The notes beneath the pieces were generated by a model that did not search any database, had not been told where the DNA came from, and saw only the letters and a list, made by a program, of their open reading frames with translations. A DNA stretch of 64,000 nt from Parascedosporium putredinis (taxonomy: Eukaryota; Ascomycota; Sordariomycetes; Microascales; Microascaceae): contig CASHTG010000018.1 in assembly GCA_949357655.1 (NCBI GenBank), positions 248,001 to 312,000 on the forward strand, read 5' to 3'. Of the stretch, positions 24,250-35,432 are shown one piece after another; position 1 is the stretch's first letter; each line of letters starts with the position of its first letter. A program made the translations under genes and the position numbers.

Positions 24250-27200
24250 ATGGACCCCGATTTCGAGACCGATTCGCCCTCCGCGCCTTCGGAGGTCGGC
24301 GCCTCTATCCCCGCGTACACCGTCTTGCAGCCCGGCCTTGCCGCCCCGCCCACATACCCTCGACTGCCCCATCGCCCCGGCGGGTTCCAATGCCCCGGGA
24401 GCGCCGGCCCTGAATCCCCGCAGCTGTGTAACGTGTCGCCGCCGCAAAGTCCGCTGTGACAAGCGGATGCCCTGCTCCAACTGTCGGCGAAACCAGATTC
24501 AATGCATCTTCCCGGCCCCCGGGCGTGCCCCCGACGGCCCCGGCCTCGCGATCCCGACGCCCCTTTACCCAACTCCAAGAAGCGTGAGCTTGAGTTGTTG
24601 GACAGGTTGAGGAAGCTGGAAGGCATTGTGGAGGAGTTGAGCAGCCAGGTGGAAACCGATCACACACGCCACGCCTCGACATCCACGGCTTCTCCGGAAC
24701 CCTCTGCTGAGGCATCTGATAGCCACGGGAGTGCCAGCGGCGCGACGCCTGGAAGCAAGGAGGAAGAGTCGCCGCCCGTCTTGGGCCCTATCGCGAGCAT
24801 CGTGACTTCTACCAAGCCGACATACGCGCCGAATTACGAAGTGAATGCCAATCTCTACAAGAAGTTCGGTAGGCTCGTCATCAACAAGGGCAAGGGCCGA
24901 TATATCAGCAGTGCTTTCTGGTCGAGCGTCAAGGATGAGGTAAGTTTTTGGCTAGTCTCCTCTTACTAGTTCAGCCCTTTCATACCCTTTTCTTTCTCCC
25001 CCTCTCTTTTGGTTCCTCCTTTGCCTATGCTCACCTATTCTCGTCGTTTTGCCAGTTTGACCAAATCCGAAGCGGTGTGAACACCTTGTCCGACGAGACC
25101 GACTACACATCCGAAGAGGAAAATCCCGAACCGATCGAAACCTCCGGCCCGCAAAGTCATGACTCGTTTTTGTTTGGCTATCGCGCTTGCGACATTGACC
25201 TATCTACCTACCATCCTCCCGCACACTTGATACCCTTCCTTTGGAAGGTCTACCAAGTCAACGTGGAGCCCGCCATCAAGCTCATCCACACACCCACCGT
25301 GGACAAGATCTTCCAGGGAATAATTAACGGCAATCGGGAACTAAGCCCTCCCAACGAAGCTCTTGTGTTTGCCATCTATTTTGCCTCTTTGGTGGCACTA
25401 GAGGAGGATGAGGTAAGGGATTCTTGATGTGTGGATTAATGTGGTCTTTTTCGAGTCGGTCTTGATGCTAACGTACGTGTAATCTTAGGTGCAAGAGAAG
25501 TTTGGCTCGCCCACAGCACCCCTCTTAACTCGCTATAGATTTACTCTCGAGCAGGCGCTGTCCAAGACGAATCTGATGAAGAGCCTTGACTTGACCTCTC
25601 TTACCGCGCTTACCCTCTTTCTTGCAGTTGTGAGACGGCATGATGATACGCGGTTCTGCTGGACAGCGACCGGCCTACTCATAAGAATCGCCCATGGCCT
25701 GGGACTTCACCGTGACGGCACGCAGTTCAACCTGCCGCCGTTTGAAACGGAGATGAGGCGGCGAGTGTGGTGGGTGATATGTGGTATCGATATGCGTTCG
25801 GCCGAGGAGATGGGGACGGATCTCATTATCGTCAGCCGCACTTTTGATACCGAGTTTCCCACCAACATTAATGACGAAGATATCAGCCCTAGCTCGACCA
25901 AAATGCCGCCCGCTCGCGAAGGTCTTACGGACGCCTCGACGGCCATTGTTCGCCATGAAGCCATTGCGTTGAGCCGCCGACTTTTCGCTCTTGCCACTGC
26001 GGCGGGCGGCGTATGCCCCAAGGATAGCTCCTCGAGCATGGCGGAGCGTGAGCGTATGCTTGTCGAGACGTATGCCCGACTCGAGGCCAACTTCCTCAAG
26101 TATGTGGACGGTGCCACGGGTCCTCAGGTTATCATGGCGACGCTAGTTGCCCGTATCCTCATGGCCAAGAGCTCGCTCATCATCTACCAGCCCGCTCTGT
26201 TCCCCGGCAAGGGCGCTGGTCTCTCGGACCAGATCAAAGAACGGCTCTTCGTGTCGGCCGTGGAGATTATTGAGTACACGTATAAACTCAACACCGAGCT
26301 TCAGTTCAAGCCATGGCGATGGCTATTCCAAACCTACACGCAGTGGCACGCCATCGCGTACATCCTTCTCGAGATGTGCCGACGACCATGGACCGCGACC
26401 CTGGAGCGGGCGTGGCACGACCTCAACCGAACATTGAACAGCCGTCAGAATTTCGACCTGACCAAGACGGCGGACCATCTCGCAGTGTGGATGCCGCTGC
26501 GGAAGCTACTTCTCAAGGCGCGCCGGCACCGCGAGGCCGAGATTGATAGACTGCGGGCAAATCCTGAAGAAGTACTAAGGCTAGATAAGGAAGACAGCGC
26601 AAACAAGCACCGACAGCGATTCGGACGCGTGGCGCCAGAAGTCGACTTGGACGACGTGCGGTATCGATGGCTGGCGCTCGTAGGACCGCAGTTCTCCGTG
26701 AACGAGGGGAAATGACCCCTGGTCCCGGACGGATGCCATTCCCACCGGCCGATGCGGAGATGGGCGGCGCAGCAGCGGCGGATTATCTACCCCAGACTAC
26801 CGGTGGCCAACAAGCCCCGTTGACGAGAAACGTCGGGCCCGAGGTGGTTTTGGACGGCATGCGGGAGGCCCTCATTGAGGAAATGATGGATGGACCGTTT
26901 GACCCCATTGCGTGGTGGAAAGTCATGTCTCCCGTGACGAGCGATTCGTCTCCCGTGTCGCAACATGCACCGCAACAACTCCAACAATTGCAACCACAGC
27001 AACAACAGCCGCAACCCCAACAGCAGCCCCTCATCTCACCCCCAGTGGCCCGCGGGCGCAGGCGCTCGGTATTCACGGGAGCCAGGTATTGATCCCTTCT
27101 CCGCAGACCTCGGGTACGCAGGTCCCCTTGGCAGACCAGTCCGGCATGTCTATGCTACAGACGGTGCACGAGCAGGCGGTGACTAACCTCCCGCCCTGGC

Positions 27201-27445
27201 TATGGTCCGGCCCGTTTGATGACGTCGTTTCGGCGGGTCAAGGACCAACGCGGGGAGCCCATGAACAGGGACAGGGGCAAGGGCAAGGGCAAGGGCAGGG
27301 GCAGAGCGGAGGGTTAGGGCAGGGAACCCCACTCGGCGTGGGGACTGCCGAAGGACTGATAGAAGGACTTGATGATGGGGGCATGAACCTCGACGAGTTC
27401 AACTGGCAATCATGGGGCGACACGGCACGGGGACTACGGATGTAG
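24250..27445 (+). CDS. Zn(II)2Cys6 fungal transcription factor with Fungal_trans (MHR) domain
   Basis: A nuclear DNA-binding regulator. Exon 1 is 24250-24939, exon 2 25056-25412 and exon 3 25489-27445; introns are 116 and 76 nt (GTAAG donors; GCTAAC branch site near 25467). The N-terminus MDPDFETDS is followed near residue 65 by the binuclear zinc cluster CVTCRRRKVRCDKRMPCSNC...C, a Pro/Arg linker and a coiled-coil-like helix (KKRELELLDRLRKLEGIVEEL). The middle region (FWKVYQVNVEPAIKLIH...; GLHRDGTQFNLPPFETEMRR; RVWWVICGIDM) is the fungal-specific TF homology domain. The tail is Gln-rich, then has Gly-Gln repeats, and ends with acidic LDEFNWQSW, a plausible activation region. Five missing bases are inferred: two near 24365-24385, and one each at 24528-24532, 26706-26709 and 27039-27043. 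With them all exon phases fit and the protein is 1002 aa. The target pathway is unknown; I do not recognise a named orthologue. Confidence 0.88.
26961..27028 (+). repeat. Glutamine-rich codon tract in the Zn2Cys6 factor
   Basis: CAA/CAG-rich sequence encoding clustered Gln with Pro interspersed. Such tracts often vary in length between isolates and are frequent in transactivation regions. Confidence 0.8.
27267..27305 (+). repeat. Hexanucleotide (CARGGG)n repeat encoding Gly-Gln, G-quadruplex prone
   Basis: Successive CAGGGG/CAAGGG units encode about six Gly-Gln pairs near the C-terminus of the Zn2Cys6 factor. The coding strand has at least five G runs of three or more separated by three-base loops, so a G-quadruplex could form in the mRNA. 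Confidence 0.85.
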
Positions 27446-28059
27446 GGGTTGGCGGCTGGAAACTTCTTTTGGGAAGGCGGGGGACTGGAGTGAGCGGAGA
27501 GGGCCAAGGTGCCTAGGGAGAGGAAGGAAGTGAGATGTGGGATATTCGCCACAACTTTGGGACTATTGGGATTCGGCTGGTTGACTTTTTCTGTTGGACG
27601 GAAGGAAAAGGGGAAGCTGGCTGAGGGCACGGATTTTGTTGTTTGATGTCGACGTTTTGTTTTTTTGTGATACCTATTTCCTTGGTTCTCTACTGCGAAA
27701 AGACATGCTAAATTAATTCTTCCTCTACACGTGCTGGCGGTCAGGGAAGGTGGGAAATGGGCGACGGTGGAGCTAATAGGTATATATACTCTCTCGACTC
27801 CTTGGAATAGAATATTGAACGCGTTCACCTTCGGCCCAAAAGTGACGATACAAACCAACTGGATTAGGATACCGAGATTCTTATATATCAGCCCCCGTTC
27901 CCTCTAACAAACATGATCAAGGATACCAACTTCACGTCTTCACAAGAGAGAAAAACTAGTATGTATATCTATGTACAGCTGACTGATCTTTTTCATTTAG
28001 ACATATAACGTGATAGATACATATGAATAGGTTGACATGTATTCCTCTATTCGTTTCCT
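27446..28059. other. Convergent 3' intergenic region
   Basis: 614 bases between the ends of the Zn2Cys6 gene (+) and the Nudix gene (-). AT content rises from 27650 to 28020, including GTATATATAC at about 27779, consistent with the two 3' UTRs and polyadenylation signals. No gene seen. Confidence 0.6.
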
Positions 28060-29420
28060 TCAAAGCTTCCCACCCTTGGCAGAGGCACCTGCAACGCCAA
28101 GATCATCGGAGCGCAGGGCATCTTGGCGGGAAAAGACGCCAAGGTTCCACGGCCCGCCCTTGACTTTGAGGTTGACGACGACAGCGGCGTCGTGCAGGCC
28201 TCCGCGCGGGGTGGCGGGGCTGCCGGAGGCATTATCCTGAATGGCCTCGACCTCGGCGCCGGGGCTGTGTAGGCCGAGAACGACGTAGCCGTCGTCGCGG
28301 ACCTTGAGGACCTTGGGGCTGATGATCTTTTCAGCCCAGGGGATAGCGGCGGTGGGGTGGTGAGCGGGGGCGACGGAGAAGAGGAGGAAGGCGGGAAGAA
28401 GGTGGCGGGGGTGCGGGAGATGAAGTCGAGGAGGGCGCGGCGCTCGGCGAGGAGGGTAGCTGGGTCGGCGAGCTGGGCGGGGAGTCGCGGGGGAAGAAGC
28501 GGGCGAGGATGGTGAGGAGGAAGTATTGGGGGAAACATGCTGACGGCGCGGTCGTGGTGGCGGCGGAGCCAGGTGAGGGGGCGCGAATTCGGCGGAGGTG
28601 TGTTCGACGCCGCCGTCCGGGGTGGGGACGATCATGGGGGAGCTTTCAGAGGAGGAGGAGGAGGAAGAAGAGGAAGAGCTAGAGGAGGAGGTGAGGTCGG
28701 AGTCGACGGGGAGGAAGTAGAGGTACATTTGGGTGGTGAAGCGTTTGGGGGTGGGGGAGGGGTGATCCAGCGGGTGAAGGGGATGAGGCCACCTGATACC
28801 TTTGGCGTTAGCTTGTTTGTTTGCCGTGGTGGTTTTTCTCTGTTTGGATCGAGAGTACGAGGAAAAAGGAAGAGGAGGAAAGGGAGGTGTGAGGGGACAC
28901 GTACCAACGTCGGCAGTAGCGCCCACGCTCTTCAGCCAGTCCCCAAACTTGACCTCGCCCCTATGCACCTTTCGCCTGCCCTCATCCCTCACGGCCGGGT
29001 CCACGTCCACGAGCCTCCCGTGCGGTCCGCGCGCGAGGAGAATCCCGCTCTCCTCGAAGCACTCCCGCACGGCAGCGAGGCGGTACGCGGGGCCATCGGC
29101 GTGGCGGGCGGCGGGGTCCTGCGGCGAGGCTACGGCTCCGTCGTGTAGGTCGTCGAGGTTACCGCCGGGGAAGACGTGGGCGGACGCGAAGGAGGTGGAG
29201 GTTCGCACGCGGTGGAGGAGGAGGATCTGGTTGGTGGGGAGACGAGGATGACGCTGTTTCCTGGGGGAAAAGGGGATTCCGTTTGGTGTAAGCGGGGTGA
29301 AATAGAGGAAGAGTAGTGAAAAAGAGAAAGGGGTATTCGGGAGGAGGGACGTTACCTGGAGCTAGGGCTGGGCTCCGGGACGGGCTTCTTGGCCTGGGCT
29401 TTGGACATTGTGGTGTACAT
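28060..29420 (-). CDS. Nudix hydrolase, NUDT19-like acyl-CoA diphosphatase type, three exons
   Basis: Nudix enzymes of this subgroup cleave nucleoside diphosphate-linked substrates; animal NUDT19 acts on CoA esters in peroxisomes. Exons are about 29420-29356, 29260-28905 and 28792-28060, with introns of 95 and 112 nt. Visible motifs are QILLLHRVRTSTSFASAHVF then PGGNLD, an insert, and RECFEESG, the RE..EE.G core of the Nudix box split by an insertion as in the NUDT19 group. Downstream come GLIPFTRWITP, TTQMYLYFLPVDSD, a Ser tract, EHTSAEFAPP, TWLRRHHDRAVSMFPPQYF and PWAEKIISPKVL. The C-terminus FSRQDALRSDDLG is full length. At least six bases appear missing, for example one C in the run before ACCCCCAAACGC (rc of about 28750) and two before TCACCTGG (rc of about 28577). 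The exon 1/2 junction phase is uncertain, so the first 25 residues are tentative. ATG 29420 and 29408 are both in frame. Confidence 0.85.
28648..28690 (-). repeat. Serine codon tract in the Nudix gene
   Basis: A TCC/TCT/TCA-rich run on the coding strand encodes about 14 consecutive Ser residues between the Nudix core and the C-terminal region. It is low complexity and probably length-variable. Confidence 0.85.
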
Positions 29421-30394
29421 GGGATGCGACGGAGGGGAGCGGGTGGGAAAGGCTGGGAAGTTGGAGTGTTAGCATGTTACACGACGGCCGGCCGGGGAAG
29501 AGCTTGCATTGGGACGGAAATAGCACCCAGCCTTGAAGAAGACCAAGACCAATTCTCTGCGCGAAACAGGTGCGAGGGAGAGAGCTTTATGAATGAAAAG
29601 GAATGAGGATGAAAAAGGGAAAAACCTTACATTGGAATATTATGGAAATCCGGGGTAGTTTATGTCGACGTCCTATCCAGAGGTGCGCGGTGGCCATTCT
29701 CCCCTTCTTGTAGTCTTTTTGTTTGGCGTTGGAAAGATGGAGGGTAACAAGCGGCGAAGGGGGCAGACGAGACAAGGGGGCGTCCTCCGTCAGAAGCGCG
29801 GAAAAGGCAAGGGGCGCGAGGAGCTAAAGCAAAACCCCCAGAACGGCGCATTCGTCTCTCAATCAGGGCTGGTACGAGTGTGGGGAAAACTGGGGTAACG
29901 CAGCGCCGATTGCTGAGATGCCGAGGTTGACCTTTGGGGGTCGCAAAAGCCCGGCGCTTGTGGTGGCGATGACATCAAATCTCCTCGAAACTCTGGTGTT
30001 TCGTGAGGGGAAGGAAGATAAGAGACCTTGCCTCGCTTTTGACCAAAAGAAGAAAAGAAAAAAGGAGAAAAAAGGCAAGCGTAATGGTGTTCGTTTTGAA
30101 CTTAGGGTAACTTGGAGGATTCAATTGGTATTGCATGGAGTTCATGTGCTGTCGTTATAAAAAAATAAAGGACGAGCTATGGCACAAAGAGGTAGGATAT
30201 GTAGAACACAGAAAGGAAATGAATATACAAGCAAGGTATAAGGCCAAGGTCATAGCCTGCAATGGAACTCGCCGCGGAAAGACCCAAAAGAGAGGTAGAG
30301 AGAGAAATGGAAACCAAGGGCGCCGAGTCTCAAACTACCCAAAACTCCGAAGATAATGTGTGCGCCCCAAAGAATAAAACTTCCATCCTTCGCC
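29421..30394. other. Intergenic, upstream of Nudix gene and downstream of SLX4
   Basis: About 1 kb between two genes both transcribed leftwards. It should hold the Nudix promoter and the SLX4 3' UTR. 30120-30250 is AT-rich, as expected near a polyadenylation site. No coding frame with support. Confidence 0.55.
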
Positions 30395-33224
30395 TCACAG
30401 CCTCTTCCTGTCCAGCCCATTCATCCTCTGCCGCCACAGGCAACAAACGCTCTTGCTCTCGCACCACCGCTTCACCTCGGCAGGCGACACCTCGGCGTCG
30501 CACCCCACCCGCGAAAGCGGCCCCGTGTTGAGCCACGCCGCCAGGTCCTCCAGAATAATGGGCTCGTACATGAGAATCTTTTCGTGCCACGACGGATTTT
30601 GCGGATCCTGCGTCCGCTCCGCCGTCGTCACCGCCTGCGTAATGTGCCTAAACAGCGCCGCCTCTTGCTCCGTTGGCGACGTCGCCAGCGATAAGTGAGA
30701 GTCGTCTTCCGTCGGTAGAGAGACGTCGTACGCCGCCGCCGCCGCTGGCGAGGAAAATATGCGCTCTGGCGAAGATACCATGTCCGAATCCGAGTCTGGA
30801 ATCTCCAACACAGTTGGCGCCTTCTTCTTGGGCGGTGTTGCTGGCTGCTTGCCCTTGGCCGCCTTGGTCTGCTTCGCCGCCGACGCCGCTGCCGTGGTGG
30901 CCGTGGTCACTTTGGATTTAGAGGCCGAAGCCGTTGCTGACTTTTAGCAGCTGCCGTTGTCACCGGTGCGCCCGTTGTCGTTTTGCGGGGACGGCCTCGT
31001 GGCTTTTCGGAGGCACCGGCTCTGGTATTTGCGAAGAAACTGGTCCATCGTCGCTGTCATCTGAGTTGAGGACGGGCACCATGTTCTTCCGCGGTCGCCC
31101 TCGAGGTCGTTTCACCGGTTCCGTCACCTTTGGCGGCGGCGGCGGCATGGACAAAGAATCATCCGGGGCTGCCGACGCCTCAACCGAGCCGCCGTCGGTT
31201 CCCGTTCCCGTTGATATCGCCGTCGTCGCCGTCGCAGCCGATGGGGCTGTCGAGAGGGTCCTCGCACCCAGATCCAACTGTGGCTGATGCTTGCTTTCCC
31301 AGCACTGCGTCAGCAGGCTAATCATGCCCACGCGCTTCTTGATTGGCTTGAACCCGTAGCCCGCCACCTGTCGCGCGAGTTGGACGTCGGTGAGTAGCTC
31401 AAAGTTGGGGCATTTGGGGGCCGCGGGCTCCGGTGCCTTGGTGGGGGACGATGCGGCGTAGGGATTCGACATCGCAAGCGCGGTGTCGGCAGATGCCCCT
31501 TCTAGCTCGTAAAACCGCGGCAGTCGTTTTTGAGAACTGGGCGGGGACTATTGGAGCTTATTGGCCACGACGAAGGGCCAAAGGAGCCTGTAGGCGCGGA
31601 TGCCGTAGGTTTGGATTGACTCACCCCACTGGCTTTATCGCCAGAGGCTCTTACGACACGGGATGATGACGCCATGCTTGTTGTCGCTTGTTGTGAAGAT
31701 TGGACTTGGAAACCCGCCGAGTTGAGACCGGGCTGAGGGGTCCTCGCATCGAGATTAACGTAACCAAATGGGTCGATATCGTTAGCTGTCGAGCTAGCCA
31801 ATGGCGAATCGATAAGATCAATGATTTCCGTATGAAGCAGCTCGCCGTCGACATCGCGCGCCGCCGCATTCCAGAGCCGTGGCCGGCCGGCCTCGGGAGG
31901 CTCAATGGCATCGCTGTTGATTGGCGTCACATATTCGTCATCCGTCAGCGATACGCGCCTGAGCCTCGGAAGACTGTTGCTGTTGCTGCCACGCGCATCG
32001 TTCGGGTCGCGAGCCAGCTGGCTCGTCGTGCCAAAGACGAATTGTTGGTCGGCTACGTGCTGAAGCGCCGCGCCGGGAGATAAGAGTATGATATCCGGCA
32101 CCTGCTTCTTCTTCGCCCGGCTCTTGCGCTTGGGCGCTGCCGCTTTTGGTTTTGTTGCCGCGGCCCCCTTTCCGCGAGGCTTTACTTTCGTTGCTGCCTC
32201 CCCTGCGGGAGGGGCTTCGACGTCCTCCACCTCAACCACGTCCTCTTTGGGCATATATGCGGCTGTCGCAAGCTCGGTAATAGTTCTCGCTTTCTTCTTG
32301 GGCGCTTTTCTCGTCGGTGACTTGGCCGGGGCCTCTGCACTAGTCGTTGTACTGGTGCTGGTGGTGGTACTGGTAGTGGGCACCAATTCCAGTAGCTTCC
32401 TTTTCTTCAGCACACCCTCTAATCTAGGGGTTCTGGCGCAGCGCTCCGATCCTCTACCTCCTCCTCGTACCCGTACGTCTCGTTCAATTTTTGAAAAATC
32501 GCTCGGGCATTCGCCGTCTCCGCTCTTGCTGGTCTGCTCGCCGACGAGAGGAGCTCCACGATATCCGAAGACTGAGAACCAAGCTCGCGTACCGTGTCCT
32601 TGGGCGGTGGTGTCCACTGGACTCTCCTGGTCATGGCCGCCGGTATATTGAAGGGTGCGTCGGGGTCCGCGTCGAGCTGGTGGGATTGGGAGGGCGGCGC
32701 GTTTTCTGGGCCACCAGGTTTCTGGCTCTGATCCAGCGCCTTCTGCTTCGCTTTGTTTGATCTTGAGGTTTTGGAAACGTCTACCTGGTCTAGCTTGGAT
32801 GATCCCGGCCGCCGTTCTGGGGTGCTTTGGTCCAGGGCCGAGATCTCAATTGAGGTGACAGATATATCGGCAATCTCTTCTATCCATATAGTCTCGTGGA
32901 GAGGCGACTGCCTAGCCGTGGTCCCCATCATTGTGCTCGAAGATGCTACTACATTTGTCGCTGTTGCCGTTGCCGGTGTTATCGTAGTGCCACTTGCCGA
33001 CGCAACGCCTTTACCATGAAGTGGTCGCGCTCGCCCATTATGTGTTGACCGTACATGCACTTCGGGTGCACGACCAATTTGACTCGGTTTCGGCGCCACG
33101 AGCTCTTGCAGAGTAGGGAGGTCCGGAGACGAGGAACGAACCCCGAGTTCGGCCCTAGTCGAGTGTCGATCATGCTAGCACCAGTCGCGGGAGACGAGCT
33201 CAGGAGTATGGTATCGGCGGCCAT
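30395..33224 (-). CDS. SLX4: Structure-specific endonuclease scaffold subunit SLX4
   Basis: SLX4 binds the GIY-YIG nuclease SLX1 and directs cutting of branched DNA during recombination and replication repair in the nucleus. The start is ATG 33224 ([17 protein letters not shown]; the ILLSSSP-type opening is usual in fungal SLX4). A long low-complexity basic/Ser/Thr region follows, with a KR/KK-rich segment ([20 protein letters not shown]) and acidic clusters. Near the C-terminus lies the SAP-like block [20 protein letters not shown] then [20 protein letters not shown]. The end carries the conserved SLX1-binding [23 protein letters not shown], then [20 protein letters not shown]. The coding region passes through five frames; each change has the polarity of lost bases (1+1+1+2), and five restored bases give 944 aa. 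No intron is needed. It is divergent from RPS21. Confidence 0.9.
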
Positions 33225-33904
33225 GATGGACCGGGGTGAGCGGGGCATTAGAGTGCGCAAGGCGCATCTCAGGCCAGTCGCGCGGGACAGAATAGTTGTT
33301 TCTCTTTAACCCCCGAGGGGTTAGCACTGACGGCATAAAAGGTTTTGGTTTAGCGCTACTTTTTTTTCCTTTCCTCCTCGACTCTGCCTCTCCAGTGGCG
33401 AAAAGAAGGGCGGCGTTGTCGTTTCTCGGGAATGCCTTCAAAAGGGGCGCGGCGTTGTACGGGTGGCGGATCTTGGTGGTTGAGGAGTGGATCCGCGCGG
33501 AGAGTTTAGTCCCGTAAACAAAAGACTGCACGGCAAAGGTGCACACGAATTGGGTAGGAGCCAAACGAACCGCTGTGAATCGATGCTCTTTGCGCCCTTT
33601 CCGTCACGAACCAACCACGAAATCAGCTGATTGGGGGTGGGGCCAGCAACAACCCGCCAAAATAGGCCGGTTGCACCTGCTAGAGTTCGAGCCTCGACGA
33701 CCAGAGCAGTCACGTGAATTGTCTTGTGACCGAGCCCTCCCAGAGCTGGTCGCCCCGCACGAAAAATCGCACCTCACAATACTCATGATTTTTGGAGGTG
33801 AATTGAAAGTCCCCCCGCCAAAGCCTCATCGTCACCTATCCGATCACCAACACCACCCCTTCCCAATCTTCATTTTCGAAGCCGTATTCACACATACCGC
33901 AGCC
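33225..33904. promoter_or_regulatory. Bidirectional SLX4/RPS21 promoter region
   Basis: 680 bases between the divergent starts of SLX4 (-) and RPS21 (+). It must carry both promoters. The last 120 bases before RPS21 are rich in C/CACC, as in many fungal ribosomal-protein promoters. No coding support for the frames inside it. Confidence 0.6.
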
Positions 33905-34384
33905 ATGGAGAACGACAAGGGCGAGACCGTCGACCTGTATGCAATTCCCCCGTATCCCCGAAATTCTAGTCGCCCTCCGATCCCCGCCCTCGTCGCTTTC
34001 TGCCTCGCCGAACTTTTTTCTTTCTTTTCCCAGGAATGAGAGGATGCAAGTTCGGCAAGGGTGGTGATTTAGGGCGGGCGGGCAAGGGCTTTTAGAACCA
34101 AGAAGAGTCATAAAGATGATTGCTAACCTCGAGGTTATTTTCCTCCGATAACAGCTACGTCCCCGCAAGTGCAGTGCCACCAACCGCATCATCAAGGCCA
34201 AGGACCACGCTTCTGTCCAGATCTCGATCGCCAAGGTTGACGACAACGGCCGTGCCATCCAGGGCGAGAACATCGTCTACGCCCTCTGCGGCTTCGTCCG
34301 TGCCGTCGGCGAGAGCGACGACTCCTCAACAGGCTCGCGCAACGCGACGGTCTCCTCAAGAGCGTCTGGAACCCCGTACGATAA
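33905..34384 (+). CDS. RPS21: 40S ribosomal protein S21 (eS21), two exons
   Basis: A component of the small ribosomal subunit. Exon 1 is 33905-33936 ([11 protein letters not shown], first base pair of a Leu codon), intron 33937-34154 (GTATGC donor; TGCTAAC branch site at 34122-34128; ACAG acceptor) and exon 2 34155-34384. Conserved blocks are [38 protein letters not shown] and RDGLLKSVW, ending WNPVR then TAA. Two single C bases are missing: CCCC at 34161-34164 should give VPRKCSA, and CC at 34324-34325 should give SLNRLAQ. With them the protein is 87 aa, exactly the family size. As a ribosomal protein gene with two breaks in 230 bases, it is the clearest evidence that the breaks are sequence errors. 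Expected to be highly expressed. Confidence 0.95.
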
Positions 34385-35432
34385 GCGACCGTCGTGTTTT
34401 CGCCTCTAAGTCTTCTTTTTCCCCTTCGCCGCGAACCCGAGAACCGCAACGAGATGGATTGGAACTAAACGGATAAGGAGGGGAGGAAATGGCGACGAGG
34501 CAAAAGGGAAGGTGGTAAAGGGAGTTGGGGCTTGTTTCCTTGTTTCTTTCTAGAAGAAGGCATGCGAACCTTCATGTCTTCATCACACAAAAACCCCTGG
34601 GGAATCATCTTTTTCGTTTTTATGGGACATGGTCTGTGCGTGGGATAGACGGCGGTGAATTGGGGATTGGCAAAAGAGTCAAAAAGATGGATGGTTCTGT
34701 CGATTTGAGAGCAGCCGCTTTTCCTCTTTTCCTCTCCCCATATCCCTCCACCTGTGAACAGGACTTCTCGAAAACCCGCCCGAGAGGCAAGAACGAAATT
34801 TTTTTCCCATAATGCATATTGGAATTTTTAGAATTGGCTGCCAAACAAATCGACTGCCAATTCGGGGCGTTTGGTTTCTTAAATGGAAATGCATTTGAAG
34901 CCAAAACAAAGAACAAAAGAACAAGACCAAATCTTCCTTCTCTGCCAAGCTTTCGGGAGCTCTGCCATACCTGTTGACCGGTTCCGTCAATCGTCTATCC
35001 CCGTCTCCTTGCCATCCATGCGCGCGACGTGATAATCCTTCCTTCTGTTACCCTTCCCTTTTTTAGTTTTAGGTTTTCCGGCTGGTAAAATGTCTTCTCA
35101 GAACGTGGCTCTCGTGGGTCCGTCGTGACTGGGGATTCTGGGGCTGGCGAGGTGCGGTTTCTCCTGAAGCCCTCCTCGGATGGCTCCCGTGCCGTAGATT
35201 AAGAAGAAATCACCTGGCCTTGAAAAAGCTGCGATGGTAGAGGCGTTCATCGCGGTACAGATACGGGTCAGACAAGTTTGTGTTTTTGGTTTTGTCCAGT
35301 TCTTTTCGTTTCGCGTACGGTTATCTATGGATCATTATATCATGGCCACTATCACCCCTGATGCCGCCTGCGAAGTCTCTTTTCACAATCCCAGCTCAAC
35401 TAACACAGATAATCTGTTCACACCCTTGCATT
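34385..35432. other. Convergent intergenic region RPS21 / photolyase
   Basis: About 1 kb between the RPS21 stop and the photolyase stop, containing both 3' UTRs. A T-rich patch occurs at 34540-34625. Nothing codes convincingly; a 12-codon ATG frame at 35090 is too short to support. Confidence 0.55.

Noticed and set aside
28537..29148. 203-codon Gly/Arg-rich plus-strand open frame
   Set aside because: Antisense to the Nudix gene, which carries clear conserved motifs on the other strand.
30395..33224. SLX4 as a pseudogene, because it runs through five reading frames
   Set aside because: The C-terminal domain and SAP-like block are intact, all shifts have the same polarity, and neighbouring RPS21 has the same type of break.
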